DNA of 64,000 nucleotides from Bacteroidales bacterium (GCA_016286055.1 JAEERW010000007.1:93766-157765); one strand, 5' to 3'. Shown: positions 43,175-52,059, numbered from the stretch's first letter. Numbers and translations: made by a program. The notes: generated by a model not told the origin, from the sequence alone.

Positions 43175-44457
43175 ACCTGATAGAAATATTAACCCTCTTG
43201 CTCGCACTTTTGGGCGTGTGGCAGTATCTCAACCGAAACGACGAGTTTCCGCTGCTTCTGATACTGTTTTTCTACCTCACAGGCATTGCTCGATACAACG
43301 CCGTTATGAGTGGCACTTCGCGGTGGGCATACGTGGCTTACGCCTACAATATTTTTGAAATGAACGAGGAATTGGCTATTGAAGCGTTGAACTATTTCTT
43401 TCTTGGAACTGCTGTATTTACAATCACTTACATTATAGCAAGCAGTCGACGACCACAAGTTGCCACAATTGATACGCCCGAACTTTTGTCGGAATTTTTA
43501 AAGAAACGGCAGTTGCCAATAATCATTCTCTATGTAATTTTTCTTATAGTAAACACATTGGCAAACAGAGTGTTGAGCGAAAGCACCTCAGGATTTTCTA
43601 TGGGTTTGGGCTATGCGTTTTTATTTAAACTCGCAATCGGCGGACTTATTATCCTGTTTTTTATGCTGTTTAAAAACCTGCCCAAAGAAAAGATAGTACA
43701 AAAGATTGTATTTCTGGTACTTATGGTTTCAGCGGCAGTGTCGTCTTATTCTCCACGCGAAAGGTTTCAGTTTCTCTCGTGGATGGTGGCGTTGATTTTT
43801 GTGATTGTGGGCAAGCGCAATATTATCAGTAAATCAATAATTTACGCAGTTGGCGGAACTGCCATTATCATTATGTTTATGATAGCCGGCAATATGCGTC
43901 ACGATTTTTTGCGAAACCTCTCTTTTGAGCAACAAATAGAATACGCACAATACCGTATGCAGTTGGCAGAAGACCAAAATATGCTCGACGGCTTTATGAT
44001 GGTGCTGCAAGTTTACCCGCAACACCTTGATTATACGTGCGGTATGGAACATTTAGAGATACTTCTGCGACCCATTCCGCGTACCCTTTGGCCCGACAAA
44101 CCCGTGGGAGGATACGCCAACAAACTCGGATTAAACGAAGGAATGTACGGCAACACCACTGTGGGCATTTCGCAGTCGATATACGGCTCGTTTTATGGCG
44201 AAGGCGGCGTTTTTGGTGTCATACTGCTGAGCATTATCTATGGAATAATGTTTAATTGGCTGTTTAACACCACATTAAAATATTCGTCGGACATCCGGCT
44301 CATTCTCCACGGCATAATCTTCGCCTCCACCATACCCATACTCCGTGGCGGCGACCTCCCCGGCATCGTTGCCTTTATAGGAATGAGCTTCTGGCCTGTG
44401 TTTGGATTTGTGTGGATGTATAGGAGGTGGATAAAGAAGGTGAAAGAGAAAAAGTAA
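43162..44457 (+). CDS. Wzy-like polysaccharide polymerase
   Basis: A 431-residue protein with about eleven hydrophobic spans. The external loop between later spans carries RPIPRTLWPDKPVGGYANKL and NTTVGISQSIYGSFYGEGG, a pattern seen in oligosaccharide repeat-unit polymerases. It would join lipid-linked repeat units in the periplasm. No Wzx flippase or ligase is in the window, so the cluster is incomplete here or served from elsewhere. The gene is followed by the palindromic repeats of the next gene. Confidence 0.82.
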   Translation: MLDIDLIEILTLLLALLGVWQYLNRNDEFPLLLILFFYLTGIARYNAVMSGTSRWAYVAYAYNIFEMNEELAIEALNYFFLGTAVFTITYIIASSRRPQVATIDTPELLSEFLKKRQLPIIILYVIFLIVNTLANRVLSESTSGFSMGLGYAFLFKLAIGGLIILFFMLFKNLPKEKIVQKIVFLVLMVSAAVSSYSPRERFQFLSWMVALIFVIVGKRNIISKSIIYAVGGTAIIIMFMIAGNMRHDFLRNLSFEQQIEYAQYRMQLAEDQNMLDGFMMVLQVYPQHLDYTCGMEHLEILLRPIPRTLWPDKPVGGYANKLGLNEGMYGNTTVGISQSIYGSFYGEGGVFGVILLSIIYGIMFNWLFNTTLKYSSDIRLILHGIIFASTIPILRGGDLPGIVAFIGMSFWPVFGFVWMYRRWIKKVKEKK

Positions 44458-44466
44458 AAAAAATCA

Positions 44467-44518
44467 CAAAAGTCATACGACTTTTGTAAAAATTTTTGCA
44501 AAAGTCATACGACTTTTG
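44467..44518. repeat. Two identical 20-base palindromes
   Basis: CAAAAGTCATACGACTTTTG occurs at 44467-44486 and again at 44499-44518, start to start 32 bases apart (about three helical turns). Each copy is an inverted repeat of eight bases around ATAC. The second copy fills the spacer of the promoter of the ATPase gene, so these are probably operators. Confidence 0.85.
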
Positions 44519-44526
44519 TAAATTTG
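44495..44526 (+). promoter_or_regulatory. Promoter with palindromic operator as spacer
   Basis: TTTG at 44495-44498, then exactly the 20-base palindrome, then TAAATTTG at 44519-44526. The ATG at 44531 follows after four bases, so the mRNA should have almost no leader. Confidence 0.7.
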
Positions 44527-44530
44527 CAAT

Positions 44531-45847
44531 ATGAAACGAGACATTATAAACGACTTAACCGCTTGGAAAGACAGCAACCATCGCAAACCGTTGTTGCTTA
44601 CTGGCGTGCGGCAATGTGGTAAAACACATACACTCAAAGAGTTTGGAGCCACCTATTTTAAAAACGTATGTTACATCAACTTTGAGGCAGAAAACAAATA
44701 CTCATCGATTTTTGATTACGATTTTGATACCACCCGGATTATCAACGAAATATCACTCATAAGCGGATGCAAAATCACCGAAGGAGAAACGTTATTGATA
44801 TTAGACGAAATACAAGAAACCCCAAGAGCAATTACAGCACTCAAATATTTTTGCGAAAACAAGCCAGAGTTACATATAGCCTGTGCAGGGTCGCTGTTAG
44901 GCGTTGCACTCAACCATCAAAATATTTCATTTCCCGTGGGCAAGGTTAACAGAATGCAGATGTTGCCTATGAGTTTCAGAGAGTTTGTTACGGCACTCGA
45001 TCAAGAACAGTATCTTTCGTTGTTTGCTCAATGGCCTGTCGACCGCGAAATACCAGCATCTTTTACAAAGCCATTGGAACGACTTTTAAAAGAGTATTAC
45101 CTAATTGGCGGAATGCCCGAAGTGGTTAAGCAATACGCTGATACAAAAGATTATACAATAGCTGCACAAATTCAAGACGACATTCTGGCAGATTATTCCG
45201 ACGATTTTGCAAAACACGCCCCAACAGCCGAAATTGAAAAAATCCGTATGATTTGGGATTCGGTGCCCAAACAGTTGGCTAAGGACAACAACAAGTTCGT
45301 TTTTTCGCACGTAAAAGAGGGCAAACGCGCACACGAATTAGAAGGTGCTTTACAATGGCTCAAAAATGCAGGATTGGTCTACTTGGTAGAACTTGTTTCC
45401 AACGCCGAACCACCCCTTGCCGCTTATGCCGATGCTACATATTTCAAAGTGTATGCCGCCGACATTGGACTGCTGAGCCGCCGTCTTGGATTAAGTTACA
45501 AACAGTTAATTGAAGAATCGGATTATTCAACTACTTTTAAAGGTGCGGTTACAGAAAACTACGTTCACAACGAACTTATAAATCTCCGTCGCCATCCCTA
45601 TATTTGGCGTTCGGGAAATAGTGCAGAGTTAGATTTTCTGTTTGAAAACGACGGTGAAATAATACCGATAGAAGTAAAATCGGCAACTAACACACAAGCA
45701 AAGAGTTATCGCTTATTTTGTAAAAAATACAATATAAAGAACGGATTCAAACTTTCTCTCAAAAACATTGCTACAAACATCGTGGAGGGCACATCCACAA
45801 CAAGTCTTCCGCTTTATTTAGCGTGGAATATTGAAAATTATTTTTAA
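44531..45847 (+). CDS. AAA ATPase with DUF4143 domain
   Basis: A 438-residue protein. Residues 15-130 form an AAA-type ATPase: Walker A LLTGVRQCGKT (Lys31) and Walker B LLILDEIQE. The C-terminal DUF4143 domain (about 200-405) ends in a PD-(D/E)xK nuclease-like pattern: SAELDFLF, then IIPIEVKSA. Such proteins are numerous in Bacteroidota and archaea; their biological role is not settled. The gene has its own promoter with two palindromes in and before it, so it is likely self-contained and tightly controlled, and may be of mobile origin. Confidence 0.88.
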   Translation: MKRDIINDLTAWKDSNHRKPLLLTGVRQCGKTHTLKEFGATYFKNVCYINFEAENKYSSIFDYDFDTTRIINEISLISGCKITEGETLLILDEIQETPRAITALKYFCENKPELHIACAGSLLGVALNHQNISFPVGKVNRMQMLPMSFREFVTALDQEQYLSLFAQWPVDREIPASFTKPLERLLKEYYLIGGMPEVVKQYADTKDYTIAAQIQDDILADYSDDFAKHAPTAEIEKIRMIWDSVPKQLAKDNNKFVFSHVKEGKRAHELEGALQWLKNAGLVYLVELVSNAEPPLAAYADATYFKVYAADIGLLSRRLGLSYKQLIEESDYSTTFKGAVTENYVHNELINLRRHPYIWRSGNSAELDFLFENDGEIIPIEVKSATNTQAKSYRLFCKKYNIKNGFKLSLKNIATNIVEGTSTTSLPLYLAWNIENYF

Positions 45848-45865
45848 TAAACTATTGACTCAATT

Positions 45866-45905
45866 CATAAAATTATTATATTTGCTAAACAGCAATAATT
45901 TTATG
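45866..45905 (+). promoter_or_regulatory. Promoter inside a 12-base inverted repeat
   Basis: CATAAAATTATT (45866-45877) and AATAATTTTATG (45894-45905) form a perfect inverted repeat around the -7 element TATATTTG (45877-45884). An ATTG lies 19 bases upstream of that element. It precedes the lipoprotein gene by 26 bases and could bind a repressor or form the 5' end of the transcript. Confidence 0.6.
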
Positions 45906-45931
45906 TCTAATTATTTAAAAATTAAATCATT

Positions 45932-46489
45932 ATGAAGAATTTATTTATGATTTCGATAATCGCAATTGCGATGTCAGCGATGGTTGCTTGCGGAGGGTCG
46001 GGCAATACAGGTTCTGGTACAAATCCTCAAACAACAGAAAACAGCCAAACCACCGATAATGGCGGCGCAAAATCTGGAAATAGCAGCAACAGAGTAGTTG
46101 CCGACGTTTTAAATACAGTAGAACAATCTCTCGGAGTAGATTTTGCCAAAATGATTCCCGACGCATTTGCAATTGACGGTGCAATTATGTCAAAAAAATA
46201 CACCCTCTATTTTGTATTACCCAACAAAAGGACCTCAAACGAATCTAACGCGGAAATTGAAGATTTCAACAAATACTTAAAGAGCATCTCTGCCGATGGT
46301 AAATTATATAGTGATCAAGAACTTAGCACTGAATTTGACGGCACAATAGAAGATGGAATATTTGAAAGGCTGTTTGTTAAAATTGGCGAAAAGAAATGGG
46401 GAGTAACCGTTTCGTACGGCGAAACCAACTATGAATATTCAGATGGCAAGCAGTATCCACATTATGCAATATGGTTTGAAAAAATATAA
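45932..46489 (+). CDS. Small lipoprotein of unknown function
   Basis: A 185-residue protein with a lipoprotein signal (lipobox SAMVAC, Cys20) and a low-complexity Gly/Thr/Asn/Gln linker (21-55). The remaining 130 residues form a mixed alpha-beta domain ending GVTVSYGETNYEYSDGKQYP. No family recognised. It has its own promoter and a strong terminator 39 bases after the stop, so it is a single-gene unit. Confidence 0.82.
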   Translation: MKNLFMISIIAIAMSAMVACGGSGNTGSGTNPQTTENSQTTDNGGAKSGNSSNRVVADVLNTVEQSLGVDFAKMIPDAFAIDGAIMSKKYTLYFVLPNKRTSNESNAEIEDFNKYLKSISADGKLYSDQELSTEFDGTIEDGIFERLFVKIGEKKWGVTVSYGETNYEYSDGKQYPHYAIWFEKI

Positions 46490-46527
46490 ATCACTATTTT
46501 TTAGATAATTACAAAAACCATTTTTTT

Positions 46528-46574
46528 AAAACTCGGCGGAATCTATCAGAAAAAATGAGATTCCGCCGAGTTTT
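46528..46574 (+). terminator. Strong hairpin terminator after the lipoprotein gene
   Basis: A perfect 17-base inverted repeat (AAAACTCGGCGGAATCT at 46528-46544, its complement at 46558-46574) with a 13-base loop, ending in a T run. Confidence 0.9.
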
Positions 46575-46599
46575 GATTTTTAATATCTACGCATTATTA

Positions 46600-46607
46600 T
46601 AATTTTG
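46600..46607 (+). promoter_or_regulatory. Promoter -7 element of hrpB
   Basis: TAATTTTG lies 27 bases before ATG 46635 and overlaps a TTG at 46605, which is therefore not the start. Confidence 0.6.
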
Positions 46608-46634
46608 CCAAGCAAAAAATTTGCGTTCAAACCT

Positions 46635-49097
46635 ATGTACCCTATTGAACAAATACTTTCCGAAGTATACGATAAATATACTAAAAATCAAGCAATTATC
46701 GTTTCGTCGCCAACGGCAACGGGCAAAAGTACGATATTGCCTTTGGATATTTTGAAGCGCAACGGCAATGACGGCGGAATAATCATTATGCTCGAACCGC
46801 GTCGCCTCGCAGCCAAAACCATCGCAATCCGAATGGCCGACCTCTTGGGCGAAAAAATCGGCGAAACTATCGGTTACAGCATCAGGTTTGAATCTGTAAA
46901 AAGCGAAAAAACTCGCTTGGAGGTTGTTACAGAGGGTATTCTCACACGTATGCTCCAATCCGACAACGAACTTGCTGGCATTTCTACAATAATTTTCGAC
47001 GAGTTTCACGAGCGAAACCTCAACGCCGAACTCGCACTCGCCCTTTGCCGCGAATGTCAGAAAATTCTCCGTCCCGACCTCAAAATCATCATAATGTCAG
47101 CCACTATCGACACGCCAACCCTTTCGGAAATGCTCTCTGCGCCAGTTATCACGTGTCAGACCAAGATGTTTAATGTGGAAACAATTTACGAAGGCAACGC
47201 CGATGAAACCACGATAGCCGAATCTGCCGTTGCCGCAATACGCAGAGCATCAAAACAATACGAGGGCGATATGCTTGTATTTCTTCCTGGCGAAGGCGAA
47301 ATCCATAAATGCGAAGAGGCATTAAAATCGCTCGACAACAATCTATTCGCAGTTCATCCGCTATATGGAATGTTACCTCCGGCACGTCAAACGGCTGCAA
47401 TTCTACCCGACCGCACCGGAAAACGCAAAATTGTTCTTGCCACATCCATTGCTGAAACTTCGCTTACGATAGAGGGCATCAAAATAGTAATAGACAGCGG
47501 TTTCAGTAGGGTGCAAAAATTCAATCCTAACACTGGACTTTCGCGATTAGAAACTGTGCGCATTTCGCAAGATATGGCAGACCAACGCAAAGGACGTGCA
47601 GGACGATTGAGCGAAGGCGTTTGTCTAAGACTTTATAGCAAAGCCGATTACAGTCGTATGGACACTTGCCGACGTCCCGAAATTGAGTATGCCGACCTTG
47701 CTCCGCTTATGCTCGAACTTGCCAAATGGGGCGAATCCAACCCCGAAAACCTTCTTTGGCTAACTCCTCCGCCAAAATTCTCCATTACGCAAGCCAAAGA
47801 CACTTTGCTTCAACTCGAAGCCATCGATCAAAACGGCAAAATCACCCCAAAAGGCATTGAATTACAGAAAATTCCTTGTCATCCGCGAATTGCCAAAATG
47901 CTTGTAGAGGCACAAAAAATCAACCTCTTACCACTTGCCGCCGACATTGCTGCCATTCTCGATTTTCGCGACCCAATGCCCGATTCAGGCACCGACATTA
48001 ACCTGCGTATCGAAACCCTCCGCCGTCTTCGCGCACAAAACCGCCATTCGCGTGCCTTCGACAATATCGAAAACAGCGCGTTTCAATACCGAAAAATGTT
48101 TTCAGCCACCACCGACAATGCCGAAATCGATCCTTACGACACGGGCTTGCTCCTTGCCTACGCATTTCCCGAACGCATTGCCTCTGCCAAGCCGGGCAAC
48201 AACGCTCAATTTATGCTCTCAAACGGCGCCATTGCCATGACCGACCACAGCGACCCTCTCGCCAACGAACCATGGCTCACAATTGCCTCGCTCAACGCCC
48301 GCGACGGCATAGGAAAAATCTTCCTTGCATCGCCGCTCGCCCCCGAAAGCCTAAAACCTATGCTCCGCGAGCAAGACACCATATCTTGGAACACCAAAAA
48401 AGGCGGAATCACAGCCGTAAGTCAACTTAAAATAGGCAGTATAATTCTCCGCGAAAAACCGTTGCAAAACGTTGACCCCGAAACAGTTGCCCACATTATC
48501 ATTGATGCCGTAAAAAAAGAAGGTGCTCCGCTTTTGGATTTTTCCGACGAAGTGGCGCAATGGCAAAACCGCGTTCTCAGTCTCCGCCAATGGAATCCCG
48601 AACAAGAATGGCCCGACGTTTCCACCGCCGCACTTATCAACACCTGCGAACAATGGCTTCTGCCGTACCTCAACGGAATTCGCACCGCCGAGCAATTAAA
48701 ACGCCTAAACCTCATAGAACCACTGCAATACCATTTAGATTACAATCTTCAAAATCTTTTAGACACCCTTGCACCCACACACCTGCAAGTACCATCGGGA
48801 AGCCGTATCCACCTGAAATACAATCCCGACGGCACTCCGCCCGTATTGGCAGTACGTCTGCAAGAGGTTTTCGGACTTGCCGAAACCCCAAAAATCAACA
48901 ACAACCGCACCCCCGTACTGATGCACCTCCTCTCGCCCGGCTACAAACCCGTTCAGATAACCTCCGACCTCCGCAGTTTTTGGAACACAGCCTATTACGA
49001 AGTAAAAAAAGAACTCAAACCCCGCTACCCCAAACACGTCTGGCCCGACAACCCATGGGAAGAACAGGCTGTAAGGGGGGTAAAACGTAAAATATAA
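46635..49097 (+). CDS. hrpB: ATP-dependent helicase HrpB
   Basis: An 820-residue DEAH-box helicase of the HrpB family, close to the usual length. Visible motifs are Walker A (SSPTATGKST), FDEFHERN (DEFH instead of DEAH), SATIDT, and the C-terminal helicase motif QRKGRAGR; the HrpB-specific C-terminal region ends RYPKHVWPDNPWEE. The family acts on RNA in an unknown process. A start at ATG 46635 (MYPIEQILSEVYDKY) agrees with homologues and with the promoter. It stands alone. Confidence 0.93.
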   Translation: MYPIEQILSEVYDKYTKNQAIIVSSPTATGKSTILPLDILKRNGNDGGIIIMLEPRRLAAKTIAIRMADLLGEKIGETIGYSIRFESVKSEKTRLEVVTEGILTRMLQSDNELAGISTIIFDEFHERNLNAELALALCRECQKILRPDLKIIIMSATIDTPTLSEMLSAPVITCQTKMFNVETIYEGNADETTIAESAVAAIRRASKQYEGDMLVFLPGEGEIHKCEEALKSLDNNLFAVHPLYGMLPPARQTAAILPDRTGKRKIVLATSIAETSLTIEGIKIVIDSGFSRVQKFNPNTGLSRLETVRISQDMADQRKGRAGRLSEGVCLRLYSKADYSRMDTCRRPEIEYADLAPLMLELAKWGESNPENLLWLTPPPKFSITQAKDTLLQLEAIDQNGKITPKGIELQKIPCHPRIAKMLVEAQKINLLPLAADIAAILDFRDPMPDSGTDINLRIETLRRLRAQNRHSRAFDNIENSAFQYRKMFSATTDNAEIDPYDTGLLLAYAFPERIASAKPGNNAQFMLSNGAIAMTDHSDPLANEPWLTIASLNARDGIGKIFLASPLAPESLKPMLREQDTISWNTKKGGITAVSQLKIGSIILREKPLQNVDPETVAHIIIDAVKKEGAPLLDFSDEVAQWQNRVLSLRQWNPEQEWPDVSTAALINTCEQWLLPYLNGIRTAEQLKRLNLIEPLQYHLDYNLQNLLDTLAPTHLQVPSGSRIHLKYNPDGTPPVLAVRLQEVFGLAETPKINNNRTPVLMHLLSPGYKPVQITSDLRSFWNTAYYEVKKELKPRYPKHVWPDNPWEEQAVRGVKRKI

Positions 49098-49140
49098 CTC
49101 TATAATTGACGCAATTATTCACATAAAACCACAAATTTCC

Positions 49141-49638
49141 ATGGAAACATCATCACAAATGCATCTCCGCCCATACACACCCTCCGATTCCACCACCATT
49201 CTAAGTTGGTGCAAAACTCGCCGTTCATTTCGACTTTGGAGTGCCGACCGTTATAAGAATTTCCCTGCCACACCCGAGGATATGGCAAATCAATATGCCG
49301 ACGGCATTGTATACCCATTAGTGGCTGTGGCAGATAATCAAATTGTGGGACACCTTATTATTAGGTATCCATCTGAGGATAAAACAGTTGTACGTTTTGG
49401 ATTTGTAATCATCGACGACACCAAACGCAGCAAAGGTTATGGCAAAGCAATGTTAAACTTAGCCATTGATTACGCACAAAAACAATTAGGCGCAAAGAAA
49501 ATCACCCTCGGAGTTTTTAACGAAAACCCTTCGGCAATAGCGTGTTACAAATCAGTTGGTTTCAAAATCACCTCCGAACGCAATCATATCATCGATGGCG
49601 AAGAGTGGCAAGGGGTGGAAATGGAGAGGGAGATTTAG
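49141..49638 (+). CDS. GNAT-family N-acetyltransferase
   Basis: A 165-residue acetyltransferase of the GNAT fold, RimJ/RimL-like. The N-terminus MHLRPYTPSDSTTILSW, the acetyl-CoA loop RSKGYGKAML and the late NPSAIACYKSVGFKI are clear. The substrate cannot be told; such enzymes acetylate amino groups of proteins or small molecules. ATG 49159 is an alternative start. No operon partner. Confidence 0.88.
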   Translation: METSSQMHLRPYTPSDSTTILSWCKTRRSFRLWSADRYKNFPATPEDMANQYADGIVYPLVAVADNQIVGHLIIRYPSEDKTVVRFGFVIIDDTKRSKGYGKAMLNLAIDYAQKQLGAKKITLGVFNENPSAIACYKSVGFKITSERNHIIDGEEWQGVEMEREI

Positions 49639-49661
49639 TCAAAAAGAAAAGTATTTATCAT

Positions 49662-49692
49662 TTTGAAAAGTACAAACAAAATATTATTTTTG
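49662..49692 (+). promoter_or_regulatory. Promoter of the ADP-ribosyltransferase-like cassette
   Basis: TTTG at 49662-49665, a 19-base spacer and TATTTTTG at 49685-49692, a full consensus match 26 bases before ATG 49719. The motif GAAAAGTA occurs twice here (49646 and 49665). Confidence 0.7.
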
Positions 49693-49718
49693 CAATGTTA
49701 TCCTAAAAAACGATAATT

Positions 49719-49937
49719 ATGGTTACACTAAATGATATTGCAGAATACATAGTAATCTTTATTGCTTCATTCGCGTCTCGATTTTCAATCACGGAAACTC
49801 AGGCGTATAATTATTTACGCAAGTATGATGCAATAAAGTTAGTTCATGAATTTTATGATGTTATGCATACACAATCATTTGAGGATATGACAGAAAGCAT
49901 TGCAATATATTGTCGCAGAAAAGGAGGTGATTTATGA
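49719..49937 (+). CDS. DUF3791 family small protein, possible antitoxin
   Basis: A 72-residue protein matching DUF3791 as I know it: a helical protein with YNYLRKYDAIKLVHEFYDVM and the conserved HTQSFEDMTESIAIYC. It overlaps the next gene by four bases (ATGA). In gut bacteria DUF3791 genes often lie beside DUF3990 genes; a role as antitoxin or partner is inference. Its last codons hold a perfect ribosome-binding sequence for the next gene. Confidence 0.75.
   Translation: MVTLNDIAEYIVIFIASFASRFSITETQAYNYLRKYDAIKLVHEFYDVMHTQSFEDMTESIAIYCRRKGGDL
49920..49930 (+). promoter_or_regulatory. Perfect Shine-Dalgarno sequence
   Basis: AAAGGAGGTGA, fully complementary to the 16S rRNA 3' end, stands three bases before ATG 49934. 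Bacteroidota genes seldom have such a site, and the other genes of this window do not; it is typical of Bacillota. Confidence 0.8.
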
Positions 49938-50410
49938 TACTATATCATGGCTCTACTTTGAACATCAATAAAATAGACCTATCACAATCACGTCCAAATA
50001 AAGATTTTGGTAAAGGTTTTTATCTTTCGGCAAACCAAGAACAAGCATGGAGAATGGCAGAATTTAAGGCTCGCACAGAAGGAGGAGAACCAACGATGAA
50101 CTCCTTTTTATTCGATGAAAACATATTATCATCAAATACACTCAAAATATTAACATTTGAGGATTATTCAGAAGAATGGGCAGAATTTGTCTTCTTGAAT
50201 AGAAAAAACAAAACATCAGAACAAGCACATGACTACGATATTGTATACGGACCAATTGCCAACGACCGTGTAGGATTACAAATAACAAAATACGAAACAG
50301 GAATTATTACAATCGAAAAGTTTCTCGAAAATCTAAAATATATGGGTGGCACAACATATCAATATTTTTTCGGAACTAAATTAGCAATCTCAAAACTGCA
50401 TAAAATATGA
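49934..50410 (+). CDS. DUF3990 protein, putative ADP-ribosyltransferase toxin
   Basis: A 158-residue protein matching DUF3990, a family I place in the ADP-ribosyltransferase superfamily. The N-terminal LYHGS supplies the NAD-binding His, DFGKGFYLSANQEQAWRMAE the next strand and helix, and DIVYGPIANDRVG a conserved later block. It would transfer ADP-ribose from NAD to an unknown target, as a toxin. There is no signal peptide. It overlaps both neighbours by four bases, so the three form one unit. Toxicity and target are inference. Confidence 0.72.
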   Translation: MILYHGSTLNINKIDLSQSRPNKDFGKGFYLSANQEQAWRMAEFKARTEGGEPTMNSFLFDENILSSNTLKILTFEDYSEEWAEFVFLNRKNKTSEQAHDYDIVYGPIANDRVGLQITKYETGIITIEKFLENLKYMGGTTYQYFFGTKLAISKLHKI

Positions 50411-50607
50411 ATATCACAGAAAAAGAGTTCCAATATATGAAACGGTACTTAACGACCGAAATTATAAGCATTCTTGTAGAAGAAAAGGGTTACAAAATAG
50501 AAGATGCAATAGATAAAGTATATACATCTCAGATATACGAAAAATTATCTGATCCCCAAACTGGTCTATTTTTTCAATCACCGAGATACATAATGTCGTA
50601 TATATAA
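50407..50607 (+). CDS. Small third protein of the DUF3990 cassette
   Basis: A 66-residue helical protein. Its end, LSDPQTGLFFQSPRYIMSYI, is a motif I have seen in small genes beside DUF3990, but I cannot name the family. It starts inside the stop of the DUF3990 gene (ATGA overlap). A second antitoxin or accessory protein is possible. The convergent ATPase gene ends one base downstream. Confidence 0.65.
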   Translation: MNITEKEFQYMKRYLTTEIISILVEEKGYKIEDAIDKVYTSQIYEKLSDPQTGLFFQSPRYIMSYI

Positions 50608-50608
50608 A

Positions 50609-52039
50609 TTACTCTCTAAACAAATCATCCAGCACCACCACGCTTTGCACCATCTGCGAATATTTGCCGGGAGCGACGCCTTCTGTGGTAATTAGCGTAA
50701 TCCACGGTGTATGCTTCAATGCGGTTTCTTTTACAAAAGTATTCTTACGGTTTTGAATTTTATCGTATTCTTCCTTGTCTAATTCGTAAGGCGATTGCGA
50801 GTACTTAACCTCGCAGATATTTACTATTCGGTCGGCGCGTTCGATAACAATGTCGATTTGTGCAGCCGGAGTTGACGTTTTGCTACGCCAAGAATAACTA
50901 ATTGTAGAAATTCCGTCGATACGCAAAGCACATTTAATCTGATGTATATGCGCCATACAAACCAGTTCGTAAGCGAGCCCCATCCAAGTATTTATTTCAG
51001 GAGTGTTGATATGATGACTCCAATATGCAGTTTCCACCTCGGCACGGTCGATAAATGTAAGGTAAAACAGACTAAAAAAGTCGCATATTTGATAAATGGC
51101 ATCCTTGGTTTTCAGTTCTTTTTCCCTAACAATATTTTTGCGGATAAGATCGCAATACACAAGATCTTCCAATTGTTGACCAAGGTGTCCGTTGTTGGGC
51201 AATTTAAGTGCTGTGGCTATTTGCGAGCGGGTCATTCCTTGACGACTTTTGCCGAGAGCCTTTATAAGTTCTATATAACGTTTGGGATTTTTGTAAAGCG
51301 TGTTAAATAGTCGCCTAAATTCTCCACGCATTTGCATATCGCGACTAAAAAATAATCTGTCGATATTCTGAACAGCACTTTCGCCTTTATCCAAAAGGCT
51401 TAAATAATAAGGAATTCCGCCAAAAACCATATAGGCCAAAAGAATCATCTGACGGTTCCACACAAAGCCTTGCGATTCGATATACTCTTCGGTTTCTTTC
51501 AGCGAAAATGGATGTATAGGAAGTTCGATAGTGATACGGTCGTGAAGTCCACCCTTGCTGTTGATAACATTTCCAATCATCCAACTTGTAGCACTGCCGC
51601 AAATAATAAGCACCACATTGTCGTGGAGCGAAGCCCATTGATTCCAAAAATATCCCACAGCGGCTGCCACATTCGACTTTTCGGCATCCATCGCCGGCAG
51701 TTCGTCGATAAAAATAATGCAACGTTCTTTCTTCTTAACCACCTCTTTAAGAGCACGTTTAAGCATAACAAACGCTTCCATCCAATCCGAAGGGTGATGT
51801 GGCATTTGATAGCCAAAATCGTCCATAGCATCGGCAAACGCCACAAATTGGTCTTTCAATGTTCCTTCGATAACACCTGTCATCTTAAACACAAACTGTT
51901 CAGGCTCAAACATTTGGTTAATCAAAAAAGTTTTGCCCACACGTCTACGCCCATATAGAGCCACAAATTCGGCTCGTTGACTATTTAACGCTGTGTTTAA
52001 TGTGGCTATTTCAGTATGTCTTCCTATCAACGACTTCAT
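50609..52039 (-). CDS. Archaeal-type ATPase with nuclease-like C-terminal domain
   Basis: A 476-residue protein from ATG 52039 (MKSLIGRHTEIATLNTALNS); the upstream ATG at 52135 lies in the palindromic repeats and is rejected. The ATPase part (1-230) has Walker A LYGRRRVGKTF (Lys36), Walker B CIIFIDELPAMD and the sensor IICGSATSW. A winged-helix part follows (about 270-345), then a DUF234-like, PD-(D/E)xK-like end (AQIDIVIE, then NICEVKYSQ). Like the ATPase at 44531 it has a nuclease-like C-terminus and its own palindromes, but the two belong to different families. Function not established. Confidence 0.85.
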   Translation of the reverse strand: MKSLIGRHTEIATLNTALNSQRAEFVALYGRRRVGKTFLINQMFEPEQFVFKMTGVIEGTLKDQFVAFADAMDDFGYQMPHHPSDWMEAFVMLKRALKEVVKKKERCIIFIDELPAMDAEKSNVAAAVGYFWNQWASLHDNVVLIICGSATSWMIGNVINSKGGLHDRITIELPIHPFSLKETEEYIESQGFVWNRQMILLAYMVFGGIPYYLSLLDKGESAVQNIDRLFFSRDMQMRGEFRRLFNTLYKNPKRYIELIKALGKSRQGMTRSQIATALKLPNNGHLGQQLEDLVYCDLIRKNIVREKELKTKDAIYQICDFFSLFYLTFIDRAEVETAYWSHHINTPEINTWMGLAYELVCMAHIHQIKCALRIDGISTISYSWRSKTSTPAAQIDIVIERADRIVNICEVKYSQSPYELDKEEYDKIQNRKNTFVKETALKHTPWITLITTEGVAPGKYSQMVQSVVVLDDLFRE

Positions 52040-52059
52040 ATTAATATCTTTTAAGGCAA

